Shown one piece after another: positions 19,777 through 31,314 of a stretch of DNA of 64,000 bases (position 1 is its first letter; each line of letters begins with the position of its first letter). The translations under genes and the position numbers were made by a program. This DNA is from Mesostigma viride. Its lineage: Eukaryota; Streptophyta; Mesostigmatophyceae; Mesostigmatales; Mesostigmataceae. Location: contig RPFO01002035.1 in the NCBI GenBank assembly GCA_009746045.1, positions 1 through 64,000 of the forward strand. Reading direction: 5' to 3'. Below the pieces are notes generated by a model. It ran no database searches. It had not been told where the DNA came from and saw only the letters and a program-made list of their open reading frames with translations.

Positions 19777-20562
19777 TCAGTCGAGACCACGAAAATCGCA
19801 GTAGTCGTAGTCGTAAATTGGATCGTTGGCGACAGGCGCAGGCGCCTCCTGGCCTTGCCCAACCTCAATCGTCACCGGAGTTTCGATGACGATGGGGTCC
19901 AACCGACGTCCCGTCACCGGATCAATGCGGCGACGACGGCGGCGGGTGACGATGCGGAGCGGGTTGGTAAGAATCGTTAGAAAATCCCACCCGTCCGGCG
20001 CCCACTCTCGCAATGCAGACAAGAACGCGACAAGATTGAGCAGCAATTGCCGCTCACGCGTCCGGAAGCCTCGCGACAGCAACTGCAGAATCGCAAGGTC
20101 TTGAAACAGGTTGGTCGTAATCGTCGGAATGACGCCCGAACGAACCGACAGCCAGTTAGCGAGATTGCGCTGGTAACCTGTAAGCGATGAAACCGCGTTG
20201 TCGATCTCCTCAGAGACCTCGGCAACCGCGCTGGGCGCTTGCAACCCCGCCCGGGTATGGACCTCGAAGTCCGCGAGCAAAGCTCGAATGGAATCAAGGT
20301 AATCGCGAAACCCCGAAACAATCGAAGGTTGCGGAGGCGGGGGCGGCAGTCGTAGGTTTTGCAGCAGTGCCTGCTGCTGAGCGCGTAGCTCCGCACTGGA
20401 CGCTACCGCCTGGTCAACAACACGCTGCCACGCCGGATTAAGAACCGGACGATCTTCACGAACAGGAGTCGTCGAAGGACCAGCCGGAGATTCGGCGATG
20501 TCCGCTGGACTGCCCAAAATTTCAGAATCCCTCGGAATGCGGAACTCCATCGAGTCCGGCAT
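19777..20562 (-). CDS. B2 ORF1: accessory ORF between 5' LTR and gag
   Basis: 261 aa from the ATG at 20562, chosen because B1 and B4 start at the same conserved motif (M-P-[DN]-S-x-E-F-R-I-P); the open frame extends upstream into the LTR. Conserved blocks are SSLTGYQRNL, TNLFQDLA, R-x-R-E-R-Q and the C-terminal YCDFRGLD. The middle is mostly helical with amphipathic Leu-rich segments; an Arg6 run follows PLRIVT. No signal peptide, membrane helix or Cys cluster is evident, so it does not look like env. I recognise no family. It is much more divergent from B1/B4 ORF1 than the neighbouring gag and pol are. The same protein is encoded by B3. Confidence 0.75.
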   Translation of the reverse strand: MPDSMEFRIPRDSEILGSPADIAESPAGPSTTPVREDRPVLNPAWQRVVDQAVASSAELRAQQQALLQNLRLPPPPPQPSIVSGFRDYLDSIRALLADFEVHTRAGLQAPSAVAEVSEEIDNAVSSLTGYQRNLANWLSVRSGVIPTITTNLFQDLAILQLLSRGFRTRERQLLLNLVAFLSALREWAPDGWDFLTILTNPLRIVTRRRRRRIDPVTGRRLDPIVIETPVTIEVGQGQEAPAPVANDPIYDYDYCDFRGLD

Positions 20563-20589
20563 TTTTCTTGGTACGAAGATTGTAATACG

Positions 20590-21205
20590 AGTTGAATGAG
20601 AGTTTACCACCGAGGGAATCCATGGCTCTTGCAGGAAAGTTGCCTTTATTATAATGAGCAAACACAGACGTAAGTCACGTCAAGTCCGAGACTGCACGTA
20701 GCACAGACGACAGGGTCGTTATGCCAAGAGAGCGTGCACGCAAGAGCTAGCGTCCCGGTGCGACCAAGTCACACATATAGCTTGCTAGGGACGCGTCCAA
20801 GTATTCAGCTGCACTGTCACAGCTGAACTGTCAATCAATTGATTACACAGACTCTGGCACGCCTTTGGCGCGCAGATCTATCAATTGTCCATACGGCTAG
20901 TCCTGTGGACCTATCCGTACACTAGTCAGCATCAATTGTCTCATAGGTCCTGGCGCGCTACAGTGCGCCTACCTATCAATTGACCATCAAGTCCTGTACA
21001 AGTCCTGTCAACGTCCTGCGGACTATCAAAGTGACACTTGTACATCCTGTGTCCGTACGCGCCCACAGTGGCGCGCCGGGTACTGTCGGCACAGCCTAGG
21101 AAACGTCATAACTTTTACGTTCCTTAACCAAATGAGGCGTTCAAGGTGCCGTTGGAAAGAGCGTAACAATCTCTATCCATCTAACGTAAATCCTTTACGT
21201 TAACT
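20590..21205 (-). repeat. Shared LTR between B2 and B3
   Basis: 616-bp LTR that serves as 5' LTR of B2 and 3' LTR of B3; no target duplication flanks it. It differs from the two outer LTRs at A20683. Confidence 0.95.
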
Positions 21206-22156
21206 CCAATCCCTTCTTTTCTTTAGGGATCACATCCCCTGCCAGGGACCCTTGAAGTAGCTTGAAATGTCCTTCACTCCAGCTTGAAGCTTGAACAGAT
21301 GTCTTTAATGGCCAATGCCATTCCCCCAGCCCTTTCTTTTAAGGAACTGGAAAAGAAACAGATCTGCCACAGGGAAAACCATTTCATGAGAAATGGATAA
21401 AAACCTATGGAAGTGGCATTACAGAGTACCACCAGATATTAGAAACACACAAAATTAAATACATACAGGTTAATTCTATGAGGTCTTCTCCAGGAATTAA
21501 TCCCATCACCTCGGTAGAGCCTCCAGTACAATGACCTTCTGGCGGTGAGTTACATTAATCCCAGATACTAATCCCATAAAACCCAGTACATATCTAATAT
21601 AAGCACAATAAATCCATGACAATTGAAATACCACTTGACAAAGTAAGACGTATTACAATAGTTTCCCCGTCATACTCTCAACAGGTTAGTATTGGCGCCC
21701 GTCTTATGGCGCCCGTCTACTTGTCAGATGATAAATTGCCACAGCAAACAAATGACAAAATGAAACACATAGGCAACAATTAAATCCTGCCCTGGGGAAC
21801 TAGGGAAGTCTGAACAGGTAAAACACCTGAGCAGGCCAGCTTGTAGAAACATAATACCAGGGAATCGAACCCCGCCCTATAAACCCCAGAATAAAGGTTC
21901 CCAGACCATTGTGAGAGGTATGTACAAATATACATTTCTTTTTAAATAGAATACATGGTCTGTAATGGACCTGTCAACCTTGTGTAGTCAACAGCATGAA
22001 CCCCAGCCAAAACCTGGCTGTATCCTGATTAAAATCAGAGTGAGTGTACCATGGTCCATGAGCCTTAGTACAGACTAAAATACAGGTATTATGCCAGTCA
22101 CAATGCTGACACTACCACACAATCTGCTCTCCAATGCCCTATAACCAGGCACCAGC
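21206..22156 (-). other. B3 3' noncoding region
   Basis: Copy of 13972-14922 at the 7234-bp offset, with polypurine tract and T-arm-like box. No coding sequence. Confidence 0.6.
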
Positions 22157-22900
22157 TTAGACAGCTTGCTGAGATGGGTCCATCAGAGACTGAAGAACCT
22201 TGTATTGCACTGCTGCCTTCTGCACTAGCTTGGTCAAAGCATCAGCAGGATTGTCAACCCCAGGGATATGCTCAATATTGGCCAAGGAGGACAATTCCTT
22301 AAGAAGGAGATAATCCAAGTCCCTACTTCTGGCCATCTGCCTGTGCACAAACTGCACCATCCCCATGGAGTCTGTTTTTAGAAGAGTGGTAACCTGAAGT
22401 GGCCAAGGAGTGTTAGAAGTCATCTGATGAAGCAACTCCTTCAGATAAAGGCTTGTGTGAATGCCTTCACAAATAGCCCTGCATTCTGCCACATCACTAC
22501 TGACAGCCACCCGTTTGTGCAGGCGACTGAACCAGCTCACCAAACTCCCCAGGCCTTCCTGTCTGAGCACAAAGAGCCCTGCAGCCCTGCCCCTGACCTT
22601 GGAGACCTGCCTGCTGTCCATTGAGCTATCCACATACAGCTCCATGCAAATGGGTTGTGATAAATCCACTGCAGACAACAGAATGCCAGACGAAGCCCTG
22701 ACCTGATCAGCCACCTTGGCAGACCCTAGCTCTGTCAGCATGTCATCAGGCAACCTGGCTATGACCATAAGGTCTGGCCTGGAAATGCCTGCCACCCAAG
22801 CAACCATGCCCCTCACCATGGGACACAGTGCCTGTGTGATGACTGGAGGAAGCTTGCTAATGAGGGTCTCTTGATAATCGTTGCCCCCCACCAGCAGCAT
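22157..22900 (-). pseudogene. pol: B3 RT C-terminus and RNase H, out of frame
   Basis: Copy of 14923-15666 with the same protein and the same upstream 1-nt deletion, so the lesion predates the duplication. Confidence 0.85.
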
Positions 22901-25782
22901 ACGCCACTCCCCCCCTTCTTCACCAGTGTGGCCTCCATGCCCACAAACAGGAGAGGCTCATTCTCCACCTGCCATTGCTCCCTACCCAGAGGAAACTTGG
23001 ACTTAATGATGGAGATCAGCTCCTTAAGCCACGACGTGGGAGCTATCAGATGTAGGTCATCCCCGTGCAGCGAAGCATACACTGGTAGGCCTTCCCATTG
23101 CCCCAGAAACAGACAGGGGTCTACAGGAGAAACCTTCAAGTTGCAATGCTCCTTCAGGAAACGGTTGAGAGTCTCCCTCCAGATTATTGGACTTGACCTC
23201 AGGCCCTCCAGGCCCTTGAGGATTTTAAGGAACTCAGTGTGAATGTCCCTTTTCCATACAGCAGGCACCCTGACATAGAAAGGCGTCTTGCCCTCCCACT
23301 TTTCCTGTGCCACATCTGCATCCCCCTCCAGAAATGCCCTCTTGAAGTCTACCACCACTGAGCCATAGTCCAAGCCCTTGTTGAGAAGGCCTAGAAATAC
23401 ACACAGCAGCAGCCTCCAAGTGTCATGCAGCATGCCAGGGGTATACAACTCCTCAGCGGTGCACTCACCAGTACCCTTGAACTCATTCAGTACTGGCCTG
23501 ACGTGTGGTACCTTGACCCCGTCCACCTCCTTCATCTTGATGACAAACTTGAGCTTGAGTAGACGTCGTGCAGGAGGCAGGTCATTGACAGGTTCCACGC
23601 ATTTCTTGGAGATCCAGTCCTCCCCAGATTTAATCAGACCCAGTGTGACCTGGGGACACATAATGGGAGAGGACATGAGCTTCACCAGGCCTTGGTAGTT
23701 TATAGGGCTGTGTCCAGCAAGTGAGTGAGGACCAATGCCCAAACTGCTTGGATGACTAGCAGCTGGCAATATGAGGTCATCAACCAAGGGCTCCTGCCCC
23801 TGGCACACTTGCACACGCTTAACCGTCCTGGTTACTGCACGTGATAGGTGAGTGGTCCTGAAATTAATCAGTGGGACCTGACCAGCCCCTTCCTTAGTCA
23901 GGAGAGAGGACGTGATCACTACCCCATCCTGGCATAGGAAATTCTGCCCCAGAAGAGCAGGTCCCTGATAGCCCTCCAAGACACAAAAAGCAGTGTCCTG
24001 TCCAAGGATAGGAATGGATACCTCACCCAGTACCTTCACGTGTACCCCGCCACTGAAGTCAGACACAAACTGATAGCTGGGTTCAGTCATGCTGTACCCT
24101 GCTGCAGCTCTGGTCCCAATGATGGAAACCTGAGAATTAGTGTCTACCTCTAAGGCAGTGTCCAGCCCCAGATTGCCATGCCACCTGAGCTTGGCTACCT
24201 TGGGCTGCTTCTTGGCCCTTTGCAGAGCCCCAATTAATCCAGCCAAACTTGTCCCCCTGGGCTTGGTTAGAGCCTTGGGCTTGACAGTTGACTCCCCAGC
24301 TGTTGACCTTGCAGCCTGTTCAACAGGTACCTCTGCAACCTGGCCAGGGCTGACAGATTCCCCTGCAACAGATGTGGTCGTTGCATCAGTGATGTCACTT
24401 GGGACCTGAAAATCCTGCAGGTCCTGTGAGCCTTGTGCCTGACTGCCCTCATTCATCAGGTTAGGCTTGACATATGACCAACTCAGCCGGTGCACATGCT
24501 TTGGTTCGTCCTCCATGCTGACCAAGCATGCGTGGCTAGCTTCATCAACCTGGGTAACCACCCCAGGACTCCAGCTACCACGTTTGCCATAAAGGCTAGG
24601 TTCCTTCCAAGCTAGGACCTTCTGACCCACTTGTGGCTCCAGCATCTTCCAACCCCGGTCCTTCTCCCTCAGCTTGGCAAAGGTGACATGTGCAGCATGT
24701 TTCCAGCCCTCCAGCACATGTGGTGGGCACAGGCCATGATATAGACCCATTGGGCTGACAGCAACTCCATCATAGTAGAAGTTAACCCTGCTGTTCAGCT
24801 GCTGCTCCACGTTCCTCAGCCATGCACTCCTGACAAGTGCAGGTGCAGATAAGGGTACCCAGTCTTCAGAGATAATCAATTTCTTGACCTCCTGGATTGC
24901 CCTCTCTATAGCACCCTGCTGCCCATGAGCCTCCCTAGGTGTAACCAGCAACTCAGGAAGGGTGGGATCACCCTTGAGATGCTGAAACTGCATGTCCACC
25001 TGGATCCTTGTGGTAGGAAACTTGGCTCTTACATTCTGCAGGGCAGCCAGCAAGTACCTGTTCTTCATAGAAGGTAAATGCTCCAGCACCTTGTATTTTG
25101 TGTACCTGTCCACGCACACCAACAGTTGCATGCCCCTGATGTGTTGGATATCACACTGCAGATCACCAATGCTCTGAGGTATAGCTTTGGCATGTGATTT
25201 CCTGGGCTTGTTGGAGGACAACTGGCACTTACACCGTGAGGCAGCTTGCTGACACGCCTTAAGAAGGGGTGCCCTGCCCATACGGAAGGCAAAGTTGTTT
25301 GACAGAGAAGTGGCATGCCCAAACATGTTGTGGATTCGGGCACCCAACTCCTGGTACACAGAGGAAGCAGTCCCTGGCACAGTCAGGACTGTGCTGTCAG
25401 GTTGTCCAGCATCACCATGCTGTCTTCCATCCTGTTCTGACTCAGAGTCTGAGTCACCCTGCTCATGCCCAACACCTGGACCGCCAGCAGGGACCACATG
25501 CATACCACCAGAGGCCTTCACACCCCTCTGTGGTTGTACATTGGTTTCTCTCAAAATGAGAGGTCCACCCTCGTGCCCAGCACAAGGATGCATGGGGTCA
25601 GACATTCTTACAGCTGCACCAGCTGTCAAGGACGTCTTCATAGGAACCTGTACCTCTCCAGGTGACCTGGGGCCACCATGAACCTGGAGATCACCCTCTT
25701 GTTGCCCAGATATAAAATCTGCATTGGAGCACCTGGCCTCCCCCTTGGGTGAATTAAGGTGTGTAGGGGTTGCCTCAGACAG
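22813..25782 (-). CDS. pol: B3 pol: integrase, protease-like domain and RT (frameshifted near the end)
   Basis: The same 942-aa protein as B2, first ATG at 25641, open back to UGA 25783-25785. It carries integrase D-X29-E, DTNS protease-like motif and HGDD RT. It shares the terminal frameshift of B2, so the two copies derive from one damaged element rather than two separate arrivals. Confidence 0.9.
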   Translation of the reverse strand: MSEATPTHLNSPKGEARCSNADFISGQQEGDLQVHGGPRSPGEVQVPMKTSLTAGAAVRMSDPMHPCAGHEGGPLILRETNVQPQRGVKASGGMHVVPAGGPGVGHEQGDSDSESEQDGRQHGDAGQPDSTVLTVPGTASSVYQELGARIHNMFGHATSLSNNFAFRMGRAPLLKACQQAASRCKCQLSSNKPRKSHAKAIPQSIGDLQCDIQHIRGMQLLVCVDRYTKYKVLEHLPSMKNRYLLAALQNVRAKFPTTRIQVDMQFQHLKGDPTLPELLVTPREAHGQQGAIERAIQEVKKLIISEDWVPLSAPALVRSAWLRNVEQQLNSRVNFYYDGVAVSPMGLYHGLCPPHVLEGWKHAAHVTFAKLREKDRGWKMLEPQVGQKVLAWKEPSLYGKRGSWSPGVVTQVDEASHACLVSMEDEPKHVHRLSWSYVKPNLMNEGSQAQGSQDLQDFQVPSDITDATTTSVAGESVSPGQVAEVPVEQAARSTAGESTVKPKALTKPRGTSLAGLIGALQRAKKQPKVAKLRWHGNLGLDTALEVDTNSQVSIIGTRAAAGYSMTEPSYQFVSDFSGGVHVKVLGEVSIPILGQDTAFCVLEGYQGPALLGQNFLCQDGVVITSSLLTKEGAGQVPLINFRTTHLSRAVTRTVKRVQVCQGQEPLVDDLILPAASHPSSLGIGPHSLAGHSPINYQGLVKLMSSPIMCPQVTLGLIKSGEDWISKKCVEPVNDLPPARRLLKLKFVIKMKEVDGVKVPHVRPVLNEFKGTGECTAEELYTPGMLHDTWRLLLCVFLGLLNKGLDYGSVVVDFKRAFLEGDADVAQEKWEGKTPFYVRVPAVWKRDIHTEFLKILKGLEGLRSSPIIWRETLNRFLKEHCNLKVSPVDPCLFLGQWEGLPVYASLHGDDLHLIAPTSWLKELISIIKSKFPLGREQWQVENEPLLFVGMEATLVKKGGSGVCCWWGATIIKRPSLASFLQSSHRHCVPW

Positions 25783-26888
25783 TCACTGCTCCTTGTTGTC
25801 TTCTTGCTGACTGCCCTTTGAAGGCTGGCCTGCCTGGGACTTGTTGTTGTTCTTGTTGTTGTTTTTCTTGTTGCTGCCCTGGCCCTGGGTCTTCTTGAAG
25901 CTGGGACACTCCTTCTTGATGTGCCCCCACCCCTTGCACAGGTAGCACTGGATCTTTGACTTGCCCTGGCCTCCTCCCCCGTTGTCAGGCGCGTTACCCT
26001 GCCTGGGCTTACCACCCACCCTCCTGAACACCGACTTGGCATGTGATTGCCCGTCAGGGTCGGGTGAATGGTTGGCCTTCCGCTTGTTGTGGTTGCCCCC
26101 ACGTCCTCCTTGGCTTCTGTCAGCCTCAGACGTCTTGGAGCCCCCCTGGGCACGCCCACCTGCGTGGGTAGCCTTCACAGCTGGCATTCCACCCTCAAAC
26201 AGCTCCTCTGCCTCGAGTGCTTGTTTGATTATGACCTTGTAGGCCTTGAGGGTAGAGTGTGGGGCACACATGACCTTTAAAGAGCCACGTGTTGCCTTGT
26301 CCAGCCCAGAAACCTTGAGCCAGTTTGTCAGGGCTATGCTGTCAGCGACATTGAAGCCGTGAGCCCTGCCCTCCTCAACCATTTTACAATAATTGAGGAA
26401 GTTCTGGATAAGGTCTCCCTTAACCTCCCACCCTTGGTATTTATCCTGCCAATGGATCCCCACTTTCTTCCGTTGATCCTCTAGCAGCTCCCTCAGCTCT
26501 GCCACGTAGACTGCCCAGGCCTTGTTGGCCTTCTTGCACTCTCTAGTGAGGTCTTTAATCTGATCTGTGCACTTGCCAAAAGTCTGGCTGCCTATCCAGA
26601 TCTGATAATAGTTTGTACCCCGTACAAGCTTGGAAACCCCTCTAGTCCTTCCACAAACTCCTCTGCCTGCTTTGGCTTTGAGTCTGAAGTGACAGGTTGC
26701 AGCTGATTAACAATAAGGAGACCCTGTGTGGTGAGATCATATCCAGAGACAGCATGTGTATTATTATTAATAGGCACATTGGTAATCTCGCCGGTAACCC
26801 CCACGTCATCTACGTGAGCGGTCCCGCTACCAGCACCCCCATTATTATTCCCACTGGCTAGGCCCTTGCTACGGCGTCCCTCAGCCAT
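25783..26888 (-). pseudogene. gag: B3 gag with one frameshift
   Basis: Copy of B2 gag at the 7234-bp offset: start at 26888, 1-nt deletion near 26619, CCHC knuckle CYLCKGWGHIKKEC, and UGA at 25783-25785 followed in frame by pol. Confidence 0.85.
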
Positions 26889-27010
26889 GGTAAACTACAC
26901 TAGCTGTGTATGGCCCTGAGCTAAGCAGCTGGAAAACAAAAGACAGGTAGATATGTACAATCTGTCAAAAAGCCGCCTGCCCCGGTGCCGACCGCGCCAC
27001 CATGCCGAAT

Positions 27011-27796
27011 TCAGTCGAGACCACGAAAATCGCAGTAGTCGTAGTCGTAAATTGGATCGTTGGCGACAGGCGCAGGCGCCTCCTGGCCTTGCCCAACCTC
27101 AATCGTCACCGGAGTTTCGATGACGATGGGGTCCAACCGACGTCCCGTCACCGGATCAATGCGGCGACGACGGCGGCGGGTGACGATGCGGAGCGGGTTG
27201 GTAAGAATCGTTAGAAAATCCCACCCGTCCGGCGCCCACTCTCGCAATGCAGACAAGAACGCGACAAGATTGAGCAGCAATTGCCGCTCACGCGTCCGGA
27301 AGCCTCGCGACAGCAACTGCAGAATCGCAAGGTCTTGAAACAGGTTGGTCGTAATCGTCGGAATGACGCCCGAACGAACCGACAGCCAGTTAGCGAGATT
27401 GCGCTGGTAACCTGTAAGCGATGAAACCGCGTTGTCGATCTCCTCAGAGACCTCGGCAACCGCGCTGGGCGCTTGCAACCCCGCCCGGGTATGGACCTCG
27501 AAGTCCGCGAGCAAAGCTCGAATGGAATCAAGGTAATCGCGAAACCCCGAAACAATCGAAGGTTGCGGAGGCGGGGGCGGCAGTCGTAGGTTTTGCAGCA
27601 GTGCCTGCTGCTGAGCGCGTAGCTCCGCACTGGACGCTACCGCCTGGTCAACAACACGCTGCCACGCCGGATTAAGAACCGGACGATCTTCACGAACAGG
27701 AGTCGTCGAAGGACCAGCCGGAGATTCGGCGATGTCCGCTGGACTGCCCAAAATTTCAGAATCCCTCGGAATGCGGAACTCCATCGAGTCCGGCAT
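27011..27796 (-). CDS. B3 ORF1: accessory ORF between 5' LTR and gag
   Basis: Same 261-aa protein as B2 ORF1, from ATG 27796. It lies directly inside the 5' LTR that element C interrupts. Function unknown; conserved blocks as in B2 (SSLTGYQRNL, TNLFQDLA, YCDFRGLD). Confidence 0.75.
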   Translation of the reverse strand: MPDSMEFRIPRDSEILGSPADIAESPAGPSTTPVREDRPVLNPAWQRVVDQAVASSAELRAQQQALLQNLRLPPPPPQPSIVSGFRDYLDSIRALLADFEVHTRAGLQAPSAVAEVSEEIDNAVSSLTGYQRNLANWLSVRSGVIPTITTNLFQDLAILQLLSRGFRTRERQLLLNLVAFLSALREWAPDGWDFLTILTNPLRIVTRRRRRRIDPVTGRRLDPIVIETPVTIEVGQGQEAPAPVANDPIYDYDYCDFRGLD

Positions 27797-28003
27797 TTTT
27801 CTTGGTACGAAGATTGTAATACGAGTTGAATGAGAGTTTACCACCGAGGGAATCCATGGCTCTTGCAGGAAAGTTGCCTTTATTATAATGAGCAAACACA
27901 GACGTAAGTCACGTCAGGTCCGAGACTGCACGTAGCACAGACGACAGGGTCGTTATGCCAAGAGAGCGTGCACGCAAGAGCTAGCGTCCCGGTGCGACCA
28001 AGT

Positions 28004-28458
28004 AGTTGGATGGAGACTAGGGACGACGAACAACTGCGAAAGCTGAGAGCGAATGATGATTGTATTACAATAATACAATGAGAGAGCGATGAAAGCTGAG
28101 GGCTCAGAATGGAACTGGGCAGACTCGGGTGCTGTGGCACTCCCCAGTGCTACACCTATATGCCTATGGCGGTGCTACCTGCAGCACACGACCAGTGGAC
28201 AAGTGTACACTGCAATGCCATGCGACCACGTCACTAGCATCCAGCTAAGACTCGGCCCGTCAGGCCCGGCTACACCAGACCTGGCGGGTCGAGCTAGCAC
28301 CTAGGAACAGTCTGGCACTAACCGCACATCGGTCCACATGACACCTCAGTACCGTACACCCTGCCGTACTGTACTGAGGTGTCCCGCTCAGCCGCGGTAG
28401 GCAATACGCGGCGCGCAGGCCGGAAATCCGTGTGTCAGCCTAAGCATCTCATCTAACT
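28004..28458 (-). repeat. Element C 3' LTR
   Basis: 455 bp, copy of 36042-36496. In element sense it begins AGTTAGATG and ends CCAACT. It includes an inverted pair around CCTCAGTAC...GTACTGAGG near 28344-28380. Confidence 0.95.
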
Positions 28459-29524
28459 CCCATTATGTTTTCCTTTCAGGTTGAAGGCTAGCGACTTCAA
28501 GCCTGACCCTGCCCAGCTAGGAGACTGACTCCAAGCTGACTGAGGTGCTGAGCAACTGACACCCATACTGCAACATCTGGACTGAAAAAGATGGGCCCCA
28601 GAACTCGTGCAATACTTGTGATGGCATCACGTTTAGCTCAACATGCCCGGGGAGTTCCTCCTCCTCGCGAGCTCACAAGGGAGATAGCTATGCCTGTCTG
28701 CCTATCCAGGGAGTGCACCATCAGCCAAGAGAGCCCTTGTAAAAAAAATGCCAAGGTAACCGTTTAAGAGGTTCCATGTTGTTCCATCATCATCGCCCAC
28801 TCAGAGAGAAAATACCCAGCCAGGCTGGGTCAACTGAGCTCAGGTTACCTGCAACCTGAGGAGTGACAGTGGACAGGTTTATTGCACCCTGCACTGTCCA
28901 TGTTGTACCTGCACAACATGTGAGGACCAGCCACCCCTGCCCTGCACAGAGGGGCTGAAGTCCGAGTGACAGGTGACAGGACTATGACATCCTGGACCTG
29001 GCCACATTGCACCTGCACAACGTGGGAGACCAGCCACCCCTGCCCTGCACATGGGTGACTGAAGTCCTGGTGACAGGTGACAGGAATATTTCATCCTGCA
29101 CCTGTGCTGAGCACGTTGTACTAGACAACATGACAGCACCCATGCCTTTACTGCCACTGAACAGTAAGGCCAGGTGGCCCAGGATAGCCACAGTGAACTG
29201 GGGTCCTGGGTAACCACCTGTCAAGGGAGCTTTGACCCTCCACTTGAATGGGGGCACCTGAGCCACTGAGCTCAAGGCCATTCCACCAAGGCATACGCCC
29301 TAGGGAATAAAGGTGTGAGATACATCCCATGCCCACCTATGAAGGTGTGCATAACGAAATTCCATGGTGTTGAGAAAATCAAAACAGATTTTATTGGGCA
29401 TAGGGCACGCAGATGTATGAAAACAGACTCCAACCAACCCCCCTTGCTGGAAGCCACAACCTACCCCTTGGACCTGCCCAAGGGGTACTGGGTGACCTAG
29501 GCAGCCCTGGTGAACAGGACCCTG
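28459..29524 (-). repeat. Element C 3' noncoding region with 104-bp tandem repeat
   Basis: No coding sequence. Two diverged copies of a 104-bp unit start at 28908 and 29012 (shared CCAGCCACCCCTGCCCTGCA). In element sense the purine tract (GAAAGGAAAACATAATGGG) abuts the 3' LTR. Confidence 0.7.
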
Positions 29525-30952
29525 CTAGGCGTCCCCCCTATGGGGCAGGGTTGCCTGCTTGCCATAGGGGTTCATCAAGTGGTACAACAGCTGATATTGT
29601 TCAGCTGCCTGCTGAGGCACTTTAGTGAGTGCATCAGCAGCGTTGTGTTTGTCCTCCACGTGACGGGTGGACTCCCAGTAGGTGGACTCCTGTTTCAGGA
29701 CCACCCAGTCAAGATCAGTGTGGACAGCATAGGGGTTAGCAAGGAAACTGAGGACTGACTGACTGTCAGTGAGCAAGTGTGCCACCACCCCAGCATTGCT
29801 GCCTGCTTGCATCTGCAACCAAACCAGCACATGATTCAAGTACCTGGCATGAAGCACTGCTGACACCACTGCCCTGCACTCAGCAGCATTGCTGCTGACA
29901 GCCTTGCGTCTATGCAACCGGCTGTACCATGAAATGAGAGACAAGGGTGCATCATCATTCTGCACAAAATACAAGCCTGACTCCCTTGCCTGCATCTTGG
30001 TAATCTGCCTGGACTCCATGGAACTATCCATCATAGCTTGGATGTGAATGGTTTTGTGGAGATCCAAGGAGTGCAAGATAAGGGGAGGGCCCTCCTGGAG
30101 AGTTTTGGTGATGGCTTTGTGACCTACTTGCATCAAGACATCATCATCAACTCTGCTAACCACAGCCAGGTGAGGTGCACACGTTGAGCACAACCACCCC
30201 AGCTTGCCTCTAATGGTAGGACAGGCTCCAGGTTTGATTTTTGTTTGCAAAACCTCCAAGCAGCTGTGCATGTAATCATTGGGAGAGTAGAGTGCACACA
30301 CCCACTGGTTTTGATGCTGCTGGAGTTGTAACATTGTGCCACAAAATTTTATGGCAGTGGTGCCCAGCTCTACTTGCTTGCCAATCTCAAAATGCTGTGA
30401 CACTTGTTGAATAAAATCATCCACAGCACGCCTTGGCCCAGCAATCAGCTGATCATCCCCATGCCACACAAAGGTGAGAATGCCATGAGGGTGTGGGACC
30501 ACAAAGAAGCAAGGGTCTATGTCATCATATCTAGCCCCTAACTTTTCAAACACAGCCTGAGCTGACATCCTGAAAATGCGAGGAGCTGATTGCAGCCCTT
30601 CAACACCTATGTTAGCTTTCAGGTACTGCTGAGGGATGTGTTTTGCCCAAACTCTGGGAGTGGAGACTACGTACACCTGACCATGCCACACTTGTTGTGC
30701 TATCTCAGGTGAGCCTTTCAGGAAAGCCCTTTTAATGTCTGTAGCCTTACAGATATAGTCATCCCCATCATTGAGATGACCCACAAAGACAGACAGCAAG
30801 ATTTTTAGGGATGTTTGCTGAATGCCTGGCGTGTACAACTCTGCCTCTGTCAGATCAGTGGTGCCCTTGAACTCTGTCACACAAGGTCTAGCATGAAAGA
30901 TGACTGACCCATCTGCTGCTGGCTTATGTTTACACACAAACTTCAGGCGCAA
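29525..30952 (-). CDS. pol: Element C RT and RNase H
   Basis: 475-aa frame. RT catalytic Asp is D72 in TDIKRAFLKG, the VEGLQSAPRIF segment follows, and HGDD lies at 164-167. Copia-type RNase H is seen in MMDSSMESR, SSNAAECRA, LLTDSQS and NAADALTK. It overlaps the upstream fragment (30943-31314) in another frame; aligned to A, which is continuous here, C has lost the frame by an indel near 30975. The ATG at 30952 is just the first Met of the frame. Confidence 0.9.
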   Translation of the reverse strand: MRLKFVCKHKPAADGSVIFHARPCVTEFKGTTDLTEAELYTPGIQQTSLKILLSVFVGHLNDGDDYICKATDIKRAFLKGSPEIAQQVWHGQVYVVSTPRVWAKHIPQQYLKANIGVEGLQSAPRIFRMSAQAVFEKLGARYDDIDPCFFVVPHPHGILTFVWHGDDQLIAGPRRAVDDFIQQVSQHFEIGKQVELGTTAIKFCGTMLQLQQHQNQWVCALYSPNDYMHSCLEVLQTKIKPGACPTIRGKLGWLCSTCAPHLAVVSRVDDDVLMQVGHKAITKTLQEGPPLILHSLDLHKTIHIQAMMDSSMESRQITKMQARESGLYFVQNDDAPLSLISWYSRLHRRKAVSSNAAECRAVVSAVLHARYLNHVLVWLQMQAGSNAGVVAHLLTDSQSVLSFLANPYAVHTDLDWVVLKQESTYWESTRHVEDKHNAADALTKVPQQAAEQYQLLYHLMNPYGKQATLPHRGDA

Positions 30953-31314
30953 GTGCTTGCACCCTGCAGGCTTTTTGTCAATAGGTGTGACAGGGGAGTA
31001 TGAGAAGGACTAAGAGGATCTGGCACTACCCATTCTTCCCTGGCCTTGTTAAAGGCCTCCACCCATTTTAGGAATCCTATGTGTGTGCGACAGTCTTGCT
31101 CTATCTGTTCATAAGAAAGAGGAGACATTTTAGCCACATCATGCTTGCCCAATCCAAATGAGTTGGGATGAAGTTTTTGGTTGTGAACCAGGTCTGCCAC
31201 ACAGGGTTCTTGCCCTGGGGCATACTTGGGTGTAGCAAATTTTACAGAAGCAATGTTGGTGTTAAGAAGTTTTTCAAGAGAAATTTTGAAATGATTCAGA
31301 TCAACACCACCCAT
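30943..31314 (-). pseudogene. Element C protease-RT linker, out of frame
   Basis: Encodes the linker equivalent to residues about 90-200 of A's pol frame (DHFKIPL against NHFKISL, PGQEPCV in both, GFLKWVEAF). It is separated from the upstream protease by an indel near 31318 and from RT by another near 30975. Confidence 0.8.

Noticed and set aside
13356-28003. B2 and B3 as two independent insertions
   Set aside because: They share the middle LTR, have no target duplication there, and carry the same lesions.
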